From: Parafrankia sp. EUN1f
GTDB taxonomy: Bacteria; Actinomycetota; Actinomycetes; Frankiales; Frankiaceae
Reading direction: 5' to 3'
Assembly: GCF_000177675.1 (NCBI RefSeq)
Contig: NZ_ADGX01000007.1
Coordinates: forward strand, 38,236-102,235
Length of the DNA stretch: 64,000 nt
The notes beneath the pieces were generated by a model that worked only from the letters and a program-made list of their open reading frames with translations, was not told the origin of the DNA and searched no databases. Positions 34,682 through 42,691 of this stretch are shown one piece after another. The stretch's first letter is position 1, and each line of letters starts with the position of its first letter. A program made the translations under genes and the position numbers.

Positions 34682-36031
34682 GTGAGTGCGGCAGTCGAGC
34701 GGCTGACAGGGCTGGTCCAGTCGGCGGAGCGCTTCGCGATTCCGTACGCGGATCTTCGCGAGACGCAGGTCGAGGCGATGAACGAGCTGTTCCAGGAGCG
34801 CCGGGAGCGGATCCGGCTACTCGCGTTCCGCGCGAGGGAGGCGGGAATCCGCGAGATCCGCTCCCGGGCGGACGCGGTGGGGCTGTTGTTCCCGCACACC
34901 GCGTACAAGAGCTACCCGGAGAGCTTCCTGAGCGAGCGGAGGTGGGACCGGCTGGGCAAGTGGCTCGGCACCGTGTCAGCACACCCGCTCACGCCGATCG
35001 GCACCTCGGATGTCGTCGACATGGACGACTGGATCGCCCGTTACGACGCGGTGGGGCACTACATCTCATGTTCGAGCGGAACGACCGGCAAGTCCGCGAT
35101 GATGATCGCCTCCGAGCGGGACATGGCGTGGTCGCGCCTGGACACGGTCGGCGTCTTCGCGTGGGGGTCCGGAGTGCGACCCGAGCGTGACCGCAGGATG
35201 ATCGGCATCGCGCCCACCGCCGCCGTCGCCAAGAACCTCAACGCGCGCGACGCCCAGCAGGCCGCGTTCGGCGACCCGCGCCTCGAGCCGTTCACGCTGC
35301 CCATGCCACCGATCACGATCGGTCAGATGACGAAGATGGTCGTCCTTCGCAAGGCGATCGCGGACGGCACCGCCCGACCGGACGAGATCGCCGACTTCGA
35401 GGCCACCTCGCGGGAGCGCGAGCAGACGCTCCAGACCGCCTACATCAAGGCCGCCGAGCACGTCGTCGCCTCCCGCGCGGACAAGCTCTATCTCGCCGGC
35501 ATGTGGAACGCGCTGTACCTCGTCGCCGGAATGGTGCGCGAGATGGGCTACAGCGGCTCGGACTTCAACCCGGACAACTGCATCTACGTCGGCGGCGGTC
35601 TCAAGCGGGCCAAGCTCCCGCCGGACTACCAGGAGTACGTCTACGAGACCTTCAACATCCCCGCCGGCCGCAGGTTCCAGATGTACGGCATGCAGGAGCT
35701 GAACTCGGGCATGCCGCGCTGCGCCGCCGGTGGGCGCTACCACGTGCCGCCGTGGGTCGTGCCGTTCGTGCTGGACACCGACGGCGACGTGCTGCTGCCG
35801 CACGAATCGGGCGAGGTACAGGGCCGCGCGGCGTTCTTCGACCTGTCGCTCGACGGCCGGTGGGGCGGCGTGGTGACCGGTGACCGGATCTCGCTGGACC
35901 TCGACCCGTGTGCCTGCGGCAACGCGAGCCCCAGCGTGCGGGACGACATCACGCGCTACGCCGACCTCGAAGGTGACGACAAGATCGGCTGCGCCGGCAC
36001 CGTCGACGCCTACGTTCGGGGGCTGGCATGA
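34682..36031 (+). CDS. LuxE/PaaK-like acyl-protein synthetase
   Basis: The GTG at 34682 follows GGGAGAGG. The 449-residue protein has the AMP-binding P-loop SCSSGTTGKSAMMIASERDM and YVGGGLKRAKLPPDYQEYVYE, then FQMYGMQELNSGMPRCAAGGRYHVPPW (adenine and acyl pocket), as in LuxE and the phenylacetate-CoA-ligase branch of the ANL superfamily. It should activate a fatty acid as acyl-AMP and hand the acyl group to the partner reductase. It overlaps the LuxC-like gene by 4 nt (ATGA). There is no luciferase gene, so the product aldehyde is probably a metabolite. A 268-bp duplicate of this gene lies at 28928. Confidence 0.82.
   Translation: MSAAVERLTGLVQSAERFAIPYADLRETQVEAMNELFQERRERIRLLAFRAREAGIREIRSRADAVGLLFPHTAYKSYPESFLSERRWDRLGKWLGTVSAHPLTPIGTSDVVDMDDWIARYDAVGHYISCSSGTTGKSAMMIASERDMAWSRLDTVGVFAWGSGVRPERDRRMIGIAPTAAVAKNLNARDAQQAAFGDPRLEPFTLPMPPITIGQMTKMVVLRKAIADGTARPDEIADFEATSREREQTLQTAYIKAAEHVVASRADKLYLAGMWNALYLVAGMVREMGYSGSDFNPDNCIYVGGGLKRAKLPPDYQEYVYETFNIPAGRRFQMYGMQELNSGMPRCAAGGRYHVPPWVVPFVLDTDGDVLLPHESGEVQGRAAFFDLSLDGRWGGVVTGDRISLDLDPCACGNASPSVRDDITRYADLEGDDKIGCAGTVDAYVRGLA
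34998..35265 (+). repeat. 268-bp duplicated segment (copy B, in the intact gene)
   Basis: This is the source-side copy of the segment at 28928-29195, 6,070 bp away in the same orientation, with one mismatch. It lies fully inside the LuxE-like gene. Confidence 0.92.
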
Positions 36032-37491
36032 CGGCTACTGTTCGGGGGGCTGGCATGACGACGACCGAGTCCGACCCGACCACCACGGAGAACACCGCAG
36101 CAAAGGCCACGGAGGTGATCCGGGTCGATCACTTCGTGCGGGGGCGGGTGGTCCCCGGTGGCGCGGTGCACTACCGGTCCCGTGACCTCGGCGTCGAGTT
36201 CGCGACGCCCGAGATCGTGCTCGACGACCTGGTGACGCCGCGCCGGGAGCTGCCACCACTGCTCGACGTGCCGATCGAGGAGATCATCGACTTCCTCGTC
36301 GCCTGCGGTGAGCGGCTGGTGCTGGAGGAGAACGTCCACCTGCAGCGGGCCGCGGATCTCATCGCCGCCACCAACCCGCTGCCGCGCCGGGTGATCGAGA
36401 ACCTGTTCCGCTCCGCACGCCTGCGGCTGACGAAGCGGGCGCTGTGGTCCAGCATCGAGACCAACTTCGCCGACCCGGCGGCGCTCGACGGCTGGGTCGA
36501 GCGGACGGACCACCACGGCCAGCACGGCGCGCTACGTGCCTTCCCACCCCGGATGATCCACATGCTGGCCGGTAACTCGCCGACCGGCTGCATCTCCTCG
36601 ATCGCGCAGGGCGCGCTCGTCAAGGCGGTCAACGTCTTCAAGATGCCCTCGAGTGACCCGTTCACCTGCGTAGCGATGCTGCGGACGATGGCCGAGGTCG
36701 ACCCCGACCACCCGGTCGTGCGGTCGATGTCCGCGGTGTACTGGCGTGGCGGCGACGAGCGGATCGAGCGGACGCTCTACCGGCCGCAGTTCTTCGACCG
36801 GATCGTCGCCTGGGGCGGCGGCGACGCGATCAACAACGTGATCAAGTATCTGGGCCCGGGGCTGCAGCTGGTCTCGTTCGACCCGAAGACGTCGATCTCG
36901 ATCCTCGGGCCGGAGACCTTCGCCTCCGACGCCGTCATCGACGCGGTCGCCGAGGCGGCCGCGGTCGATGTGTCGGTGTTCAACCAGGAGGCCTGCCTGG
37001 CCAGCCGCTTCATCTTCGTCGCGGGTGAGCGTTCCGGCATCGAGACGTTCTGCGCACGACTGCAGGCGCGCCTCGGGGTGGACCGTGAGACCGCGTCGGA
37101 GACGGCGCATCCGCTGCCTGGCGACCTGCGCGACGAGATCCAGATGCTTCAGGTGCTCGACGACGAGGTCAAGGTGTGGGGGCGCCCCGACGGCCGCGGC
37201 CTGGTGGTGCTGACCTCCGACCCGGTGGAGTTCCACCCGAGCAACAAGACGGTCAACGTCGTGCACCTGGACTCGATCGACCAGGCCGTCCGGTTCGTGA
37301 ACGTCGCGACCCAGACCATCGGCATGTATCCGCCGGAGCTCAAACGGGCGATGCGCGACCGGCTCGCCAGCGCGGGAGCCCAGCGGGTGGTGCGCATCGG
37401 CGGCGCCGCGAAGCACGTGGAGGGTGGCCCGCACGACGCGATGTTCCCCCTCCAGCGCTTCGTGCACTGGATGTCGGACGAGGACGCCTGA
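36028..37491 (+). CDS. LuxC-like acyl-CoA/acyl-protein reductase
   Basis: The 487-residue protein belongs to the LuxC branch of the aldehyde-dehydrogenase superfamily: AFPPRMIHMLAGNSPTGCISSIAQGALVKAVNVFKMPSSDP (nucleotide site), VAWGGGDAINNVIKYLGPG, and the nucleophile Cys in NQEACLASRF. It reduces activated fatty acids to aldehydes with NADPH, working with the LuxE-like synthetase encoded just upstream. Two starts compete: 36028, coupled to the LuxE stop, and 36055, because the start region is itself a tandem duplication (GGCTGGCATGACG at 36021 and 36048). Its job within a ketone/terpenoid cluster is unknown; it could make or recycle a long-chain aldehyde. Confidence 0.85.
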   Translation: MTATVRGAGMTTTESDPTTTENTAAKATEVIRVDHFVRGRVVPGGAVHYRSRDLGVEFATPEIVLDDLVTPRRELPPLLDVPIEEIIDFLVACGERLVLEENVHLQRAADLIAATNPLPRRVIENLFRSARLRLTKRALWSSIETNFADPAALDGWVERTDHHGQHGALRAFPPRMIHMLAGNSPTGCISSIAQGALVKAVNVFKMPSSDPFTCVAMLRTMAEVDPDHPVVRSMSAVYWRGGDERIERTLYRPQFFDRIVAWGGGDAINNVIKYLGPGLQLVSFDPKTSISILGPETFASDAVIDAVAEAAAVDVSVFNQEACLASRFIFVAGERSGIETFCARLQARLGVDRETASETAHPLPGDLRDEIQMLQVLDDEVKVWGRPDGRGLVVLTSDPVEFHPSNKTVNVVHLDSIDQAVRFVNVATQTIGMYPPELKRAMRDRLASAGAQRVVRIGGAAKHVEGGPHDAMFPLQRFVHWMSDEDA

Positions 37492-37650
37492 GCAGGCAGG
37501 ACAGCAGGCAGAACGGCAAAGAGAACAGCAGGGAGGACACCTAACCGGATGCCTGACATATCGGTTTACCTCTAGGCTTGCCTGCGCGAAGGTCGGCGGT
37601 CCAGCTGGTCGGTGGTCCACCAGCGTCGGCCATGAAGGTGAGCGATCCTC

Positions 37651-39174
37651 GTGGGTTCCAGCCAGGCCGCCCCGGTCCAGCCTGTCTCCGACGCCTCCGT
37701 CCGGGCGATTGTGCTGGCGCTCGCCGGTGCCGGCGTCGTCGTCACGATCATGGGCACGGTCATCGTGCCGCTCATCCCGACGCTGCCGGCGCTGTTACAC
37801 GCCTCGTCGGCGGCGGACGCGTCCTGGGCGATCACCGCGACGCTGCTGGCCGGGGCGGTGTCCATGCCGGTGGCGGGGCGGCTCGGTGATCTGCACGGAA
37901 AACGGCGGGTGCTCATCGCCTGCACCTGGGTGATGGTCGCGGGCTCGCTGCTGTGCGCGCTCAGCAGCACGCTGGCGCCGGTCACCGCCGGGCGGGCGTT
38001 GCAGGGTGTGGGCCTGGCGGCGGTCCCGCTCGGCATCAGCATCATGCGTGACGTCCTGCCACCGGCCCGGCTCCCGGGCGCGATCGCGCTTATGAGCTCG
38101 TCGTTCGGGGTCGGCGGCGCGCTCGGCCTGCCGATCTCCGCACTGGTCGCGCAGGCCGCCGACTGGCATGCGCTGTTCTGGCTGTGCGCCGGCGCCGGCA
38201 CGGCGTTCGCCGTGCTGGTGCGGGTCGTGGTCCCCGAGTCGCCGGTACGAGCGAGCGGGCGGTTCGACATCGTCGGCGCACTCGGGCTCACCACGGGGCT
38301 GCTCGCCCTGCTGTTGGCGATCACCAAGGGCAGCAGCTGGGGCTGGGGCAGCGCGACGACGCTGTCCCTGGTCGGCACGGCCGTCGTCGTGCTCGTGCTG
38401 TGGGGCCTGTTCGAGACCCGGGTCACCGCGCCGCTGGTCGATCTGCGGGCGAGCGCCCGGCGGCCGGTCCTGCTGACCAACCTGTGCGCCCTCGTCGTCG
38501 GGTTCGCGATGTACGCGATCTCCCTGGTGGCACCCCAGGTACTGCAGCTGCCGGGAGTGACCGGCTACGGCCTCGGCCAGTCGATGCTGGCCGCGGGCCT
38601 GTGGATGGCACCTGGCGGGCTCGCGATGATGGCCATCGCCCCGCTGACGGCTCGGCTGACTGCCGCGCGCGGGCCGAAGGTGACCCTGCTCGTCGGCACG
38701 GCGGTGCTGGCCACCGCCTACCTCGGCGGGCTGGGGCTGCTCGGCTCCCCCGCCGGGGTGATGGCGTTCACCCTGGTGAACAACTGTGGTGTCGCCTTCG
38801 CCTATGCGGCGATGCCCGCGCTCATCATGAGTGCCGTCCCGCCCGCGCACAGTGCGTCGGCCAACACGCTCAACAGCCTGTCCCGCTCGATCGGGATGTC
38901 GACGGCGAGCGCCGTCGTCGCGGTCATCCTCTCCCATCTGACGGTCCCCCTCGGCGCCGCGACCGCGCCGTCGCTCACCGGCATCCGGGTGTGTCTGATC
39001 CTGGGAGCCGTCGTCTCCGCCGTCGCCGGGCTCATCGCTCTCACGCTCCCCGCCGGCGGCGGCCGTCGATCCACCCCCAGCCCCGCCACCACCACCGCCT
39101 CCACAGGGCCCATCGGGCCCGCGGGGCCGCCCACCGACGCCGACGACCCCAGCCCCGCCGCCGCGACGGCCTAG
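37651..39174 (+). CDS. MFS transporter (DHA2, drug:H+ antiporter type)
   Basis: The GTG at 37651 follows AAGGTGA at 9-nt spacing. The 507-residue protein has about 14 hydrophobic helices and the MFS loop motif GRLGDLHGKRRVLIAC after helix 2. Motif C appears in helix 5 (SSFGVGGALGLPISALVAQ). The C-terminal 35 residues are Pro/Thr-rich and cytoplasmic. This family exports drugs, lipids or metabolites using the proton gradient. Placed between the LuxCE pair and the catabolic genes, it may export a toxic intermediate or import nothing at all; substrate unknown. Confidence 0.88.
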   Translation: MGSSQAAPVQPVSDASVRAIVLALAGAGVVVTIMGTVIVPLIPTLPALLHASSAADASWAITATLLAGAVSMPVAGRLGDLHGKRRVLIACTWVMVAGSLLCALSSTLAPVTAGRALQGVGLAAVPLGISIMRDVLPPARLPGAIALMSSSFGVGGALGLPISALVAQAADWHALFWLCAGAGTAFAVLVRVVVPESPVRASGRFDIVGALGLTTGLLALLLAITKGSSWGWGSATTLSLVGTAVVVLVLWGLFETRVTAPLVDLRASARRPVLLTNLCALVVGFAMYAISLVAPQVLQLPGVTGYGLGQSMLAAGLWMAPGGLAMMAIAPLTARLTAARGPKVTLLVGTAVLATAYLGGLGLLGSPAGVMAFTLVNNCGVAFAYAAMPALIMSAVPPAHSASANTLNSLSRSIGMSTASAVVAVILSHLTVPLGAATAPSLTGIRVCLILGAVVSAVAGLIALTLPAGGGRRSTPSPATTTASTGPIGPAGPPTDADDPSPAAATA

Positions 39175-39214
39175 GGGCTGGGGCCCGGGGTTCCCAGCTG
39201 TCAGGTCCGCGGCG

Positions 39215-40042
39215 TCAGGTGTTGCGGCCGCCGTTCACGCCGAAGATCTGGCCGGTGATGTAGCCGGCCTCCTCACGGACGAGGAAGGCACACGCGGCCG
39301 CGACGTCCTGCGGCTGGCCGATCCGGCCGACCGGGGTCTTCGCGGTCTGCTGCTCGACGTTCATCACGCCGTTCTTCTGCGCGTCGCGCAGCATCGGGGT
39401 GTCGATGAAGCCCGGCGGAATGGTGTTGACCGTGATGCCCCGCGGGCCGAACTCGAGCGCGAGGACCTTCGTCAGGCCCACCACCCCCGACTTCGCCGTG
39501 ACATAGGCGCCCAGCCGCGGGGAGCCACTGTGGACGCTGGAGGAGGAGATGTTGACGATGCGTCCCCAGCCCTCCTCCAGCATGGCGGGAAGCACCGCCT
39601 GGCAGCAGTGGAAGACGCTGTCCAGGTTGAGCGACATCGACCGGCGCCACACCTCGAAGCTCAGGTCGAGGAACGGGCCGGGCAGCGTCAGCCCGGCGTT
39701 GTTCACCAGGATCGTCGGGCGGCCCAGCTCGTCGCGGGTCCGCTCGACCCCGCCGTCGATGGCGTCGCGGTCCGTCACGTCGACGCGGTAGCCACGGGCA
39801 CGGCCACCGGCACCAGGGCCGGTACCAGGGCCAGTACCAGCACCAGTACGGGCAGCGGCGGCGTCGATGGCGGATGCCGCCGCGGTGGCGGCGTCGCCGT
39901 CGATATCGAAGATCGCGACCGCGGCGCCGTCGCTGGCCAGCCGTCGTGCGATCGCCAGCCCGATGCCCGACGCGCCACCGGTGACGATGGCCGTCCGGTT
40001 GGCCAGCGGCAGGCCGTTGACGTGGGGCGGGCCGGCGCTCAC
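39215..40042 (-). CDS. SDR-family oxidoreductase (3-oxoacyl/hydroxy type)
   Basis: The GTG start at 40042 overlaps the stop of the TauD gene by 4 nt (GTGA), so I do not use the longer open frame. The 275-residue protein has TGGASGIGLAIARRL, FDIDGDAATAAA, NNAGLTLPGPF, Ser in IVNISSSSVHS, Tyr/Lys in AYVTAKSGVVG and the C-terminal YITGQIFGVNGG. A Gly/Thr-rich insert (ARTGAGTGPGTGPGAGG, about residues 72-88) is a local repeat expansion. As last gene of the long minus-strand run it may oxidise a hydroxylated intermediate made by the coupled TauD enzyme. Confidence 0.88.
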   Translation of the reverse strand: MSAGPPHVNGLPLANRTAIVTGGASGIGLAIARRLASDGAAVAIFDIDGDAATAAASAIDAAAARTGAGTGPGTGPGAGGRARGYRVDVTDRDAIDGGVERTRDELGRPTILVNNAGLTLPGPFLDLSFEVWRRSMSLNLDSVFHCCQAVLPAMLEEGWGRIVNISSSSVHSGSPRLGAYVTAKSGVVGLTKVLALEFGPRGITVNTIPPGFIDTPMLRDAQKNGVMNVEQQTAKTPVGRIGQPQDVAAACAFLVREEAGYITGQIFGVNGGRNT

Positions 40043-40878
40043 TTGATCGGCTCCTCGCCGGCGAGGGTCGTCCGGTACATCCGGCGGGGCACGGCCGGGT
40101 CGAACGGGCGAACGCGGTGCACCAGTCCCCGGTTGTCCCAGATCACCATGTCGCCCTGCGTCCAGGTGTGCTGGAGCACCCGGTCCGGGGTGGTGGCACG
40201 CCGCTCCAGCTCGTCGAGCAGCGCCCGGCCCTCGGCCTCGTCCATACCGGCGATGTGCGACGTCGTCGACCCGAACACCAGCGAACGGCGCCCGGACTCG
40301 TGTTGCCACACCAGCGGGTGCTCCTTCGCCGGGCGCTTCGCCCAGTCCGCGCGCTGTTCCGGAGTCGGATTCGGGTAGGCCGGCCGCAGGATCGCCTCCA
40401 GCGTGTGAATGACCCGCAGCTTGCCGAACTCCTCCTTCTCCTGCGCCGAAAGGGCGTCGTAGGCGGCGTAGGTGCTGGCGAACTCCGTCTCGCCACCGCT
40501 GTCGGTGACCACACCACCGCTCATCACCGACGCCTTCGGCGGATTGCCCGGGTCGAGCGCCCCGTCGAGGTGCCAGGCGGTGTTCCCGCGGAAGTAGTCC
40601 GACCGCGGGTTCGCCGGATCCCAGTTGATCTCCATGATTTCCGGGAAGTCCAGCGGCGGCGTCTTCGGGAAGGTCAGCAGCTCACCGAGCCGCCGGCAGA
40701 ACGCGACCTGAGTGGCGTAGTCGAGGTTCAGCTCGCGGAAGAGCAGGACGCCATGCTCCTCCAGCGCGTCCAGGCAGGCTCCGGGCAGGTCCTCGTCGTG
40801 CAGGAGCCGATCCGCGTCGGCGTCGAGAACCTCCGCGCCGACGTACTCCCCCAGCTTCTGTGTGACCAGAGCGGCCAT
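40039..40878 (-). CDS. TauD/TfdA-family 2-oxoglutarate dioxygenase
   Basis: The ATG at 40878 follows AAGGGAG. The 279-residue protein has the iron triad of the family: WHLDGAL (about 103-105) and the distal His in NRGLVHRVRPFD, with the 2-oxoglutarate Arg in RRMYRTTLAG. The N-terminal half reads FRELNLDYATQVAFCRRLGELLTFP. These enzymes hydroxylate a C-H bond, often beside a sulfonate, ether or carboxylate, and consume O2 and 2-oxoglutarate. Coupling to the downstream SDR and proximity to a CoA ligase, a ThDP enzyme and an aldehyde dehydrogenase suggest a role in hydroxylating a catabolic intermediate, perhaps at C-alpha. That is inference. Confidence 0.87.
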   Translation of the reverse strand: MAALVTQKLGEYVGAEVLDADADRLLHDEDLPGACLDALEEHGVLLFRELNLDYATQVAFCRRLGELLTFPKTPPLDFPEIMEINWDPANPRSDYFRGNTAWHLDGALDPGNPPKASVMSGGVVTDSGGETEFASTYAAYDALSAQEKEEFGKLRVIHTLEAILRPAYPNPTPEQRADWAKRPAKEHPLVWQHESGRRSLVFGSTTSHIAGMDEAEGRALLDELERRATTPDRVLQHTWTQGDMVIWDNRGLVHRVRPFDPAVPRRMYRTTLAGEEPIK

Positions 40879-40906
40879 CGTCAAAGCTCCCTTCTCAGAA
40901 CACTCC

Positions 40907-40943
40907 CGTTTCTGGAGAACGCCCGCGTTTCTAGATAACGCCC
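40907..40943. repeat. 18-bp direct repeat between the TauD and ligase genes
   Basis: CGTTTCTGGAGAACGCCC (40907-40924) and CGTTTCTAGATAACGCCC (40926-40943) differ at two positions and lie 19 bp apart. The second overlaps the ligase stop codon. It may be an operator or a processing site in front of TauD. Confidence 0.6.
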
Positions 40944-42688
40944 ACGCTCTCCAGGCGGTCCGTGGCGAGCTTGCGCAGATCGGCGGTCTTGACCTTCGCG
41001 GTGCCCGTGAGGGTGATGTCGGCCTCGTCGAAGAAGAGGACCTGGCGCGGGACCTTGTAACTCGCCAGTCGCTCCCGCAGGAACCCGCGGATCTCCTCCG
41101 CGCCGACGTCCGCGCCGTCGTGGAGAACGACGCAGGCGACCACCATCTCGCCGAGGGTCTCGTGCGGCACGCCGACGGTGAGGCCGACCTTCACCCCGGG
41201 GCAGGATTTCAGTGCCTCGTCGACCTCGCGGGGCGAGACGTTGGCACCACCGGTCTTGATGATGTCGTTCAGCCGGCCCTTCCAGAAAAGCAGGCCGTCA
41301 TCGTCGAGATAGCCGCCGTCGCCGGTCCGGAAGAAGCCCTCGGCGTCGAGGGTCTCGTCCAGCGGGATGCCGAGGTAGCCGAGCATGAGCGTCGGGCCCT
41401 TGACGCAGATCTCGCCCTGCTCACCGCGCGGCAGCACCTGACCCGTCAGCGGGTCGACGATCTTGACGGTCACCCCGGGCAGGGCCGGGCCGCTGCTGTC
41501 CCGGTGCGTCTCGGGCGGGGTGTTCGCCGGGAAGCAGGTGGTGAGCGTGAATGTCTCGGTGTTGCCGTAGGCGTGGCCCGGCTCGTGCCAGTTCGCCGAC
41601 ACGGTGGGGTGACGGGCGAGCGGGGTGGCGACATCGACGAACCGCATGGCGCTGAGGTCGACATCCTTCCAGTTGGGCGCCGATTCCAGCTGCGCCCACT
41701 GGTGCGGCCAGGCGAACGGGAAGTTGACCCGCTCAGCCTGCATGAGCTCCAGCGACTCCTCGGGGACCATCGTCGCCTGCAGGACGACCGAGCCACCGGT
41801 GGAGAAGGTGGAGCCCAGGACCATGCCGAAGTTGCCCGACCAGAAGAAGCCGTTGGCGGCCCAGCTGCGGAGGTTGTCCGACGGCTCGAACCGGTACATG
41901 CGCCGGAACCGCCACAGCTGGATGGCGATGCCCCGGTGCGAGTTCAGGATGCCCTTCGGCTTGCTGGTGGTGCCGGAGGAGAAGAACAGCGCCGCCAGAT
42001 CGCTGGGTGCCACCGACGCCGCGGTCGCCTCCACCAGCGCCCGCGGCTCGTCGCGCCCGTGGGCGAGGAAGTCCGCCCAGGACTCGATCGCCCCACCCGC
42101 ACCGCCCGCCGCACCCGTCCTTCCGGACGCGCCGGACGCGCCGGACGCGCCGATCACGGCGAGGCGGCGCAGGAACGGGAAGCGGGCGGACTGCAGCTCG
42201 CCGGGGCTGGCCTTGCCGATCTCCGGCTCGAGCTCCGTCAGCACGGCCGCGAAGTCCTTCTTCACCACCATCTGCTCGAACAGCAGCACCGACGTCCCGG
42301 AGACCTGGAGCAGGTGCTCGAGCTCGGCTGCCGTCGAGAAGGTGCTGAGCACGACGGCGACCCCGCCGGCGAGGGTGACCCCGAAGACCGCCGAGATCCA
42401 TTCCGGGCGGTTCGTCATGAGGACGCCGACCCGGGAGTCCTTGCCGGCGCCGACCGCGCGCAGGGCGCTGGCGACCTCGACCGCGCGGTCCCACAGCTGG
42501 GTGTAGGTCCAGCGCTCGACGCCGTCGGCCGTGCGCCACACCAGGGCCTCGCGGTCACCGTAGGTCGCGGTGACCTCCCGGAGGAAGCCGGGCAGGGTCA
42601 GCGACCCCAGCCCCGGCTCCTCGGCCAGCGGCGGACCCGAAACGACGGACGGTAACCAGGTGGAGTCGTTCGTGTTCACCGTGGTCAT
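40931..42688 (-). CDS. Acyl-CoA ligase (ANL superfamily)
   Basis: The 585-residue enzyme shows ALFFSSGTTSKPKGILNSH (A3), GHAYGNTETFTLTT (A5), FFRTGDGGYLDDDGLLFWKGRLNDIIKTGGANVSP (A7-A8) and the A10-region Lys in LTGTAKVKTADLRKL. An Ala/Gly/Ser-rich insertion (about residues 180-205: GASGASGASGRTGAAGGAGG) interrupts the N-domain. It should activate an acid derived from the pathway, such as a ring-opened hydroxy- or keto-acid. Its start lies 4 bp from the end of the MaoC gene, so both are in one operon. Confidence 0.88.
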   Translation of the reverse strand: MTTVNTNDSTWLPSVVSGPPLAEEPGLGSLTLPGFLREVTATYGDREALVWRTADGVERWTYTQLWDRAVEVASALRAVGAGKDSRVGVLMTNRPEWISAVFGVTLAGGVAVVLSTFSTAAELEHLLQVSGTSVLLFEQMVVKKDFAAVLTELEPEIGKASPGELQSARFPFLRRLAVIGASGASGASGRTGAAGGAGGAIESWADFLAHGRDEPRALVEATAASVAPSDLAALFFSSGTTSKPKGILNSHRGIAIQLWRFRRMYRFEPSDNLRSWAANGFFWSGNFGMVLGSTFSTGGSVVLQATMVPEESLELMQAERVNFPFAWPHQWAQLESAPNWKDVDLSAMRFVDVATPLARHPTVSANWHEPGHAYGNTETFTLTTCFPANTPPETHRDSSGPALPGVTVKIVDPLTGQVLPRGEQGEICVKGPTLMLGYLGIPLDETLDAEGFFRTGDGGYLDDDGLLFWKGRLNDIIKTGGANVSPREVDEALKSCPGVKVGLTVGVPHETLGEMVVACVVLHDGADVGAEEIRGFLRERLASYKVPRQVLFFDEADITLTGTAKVKTADLRKLATDRLESVGVI

Positions 42689-42691
42689 CGG

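Noticed and set aside
34682..37491. A bioluminescence operon
   Set aside because: LuxE- and LuxC-like genes are present, but there is no luciferase or flavin reductase gene nearby.
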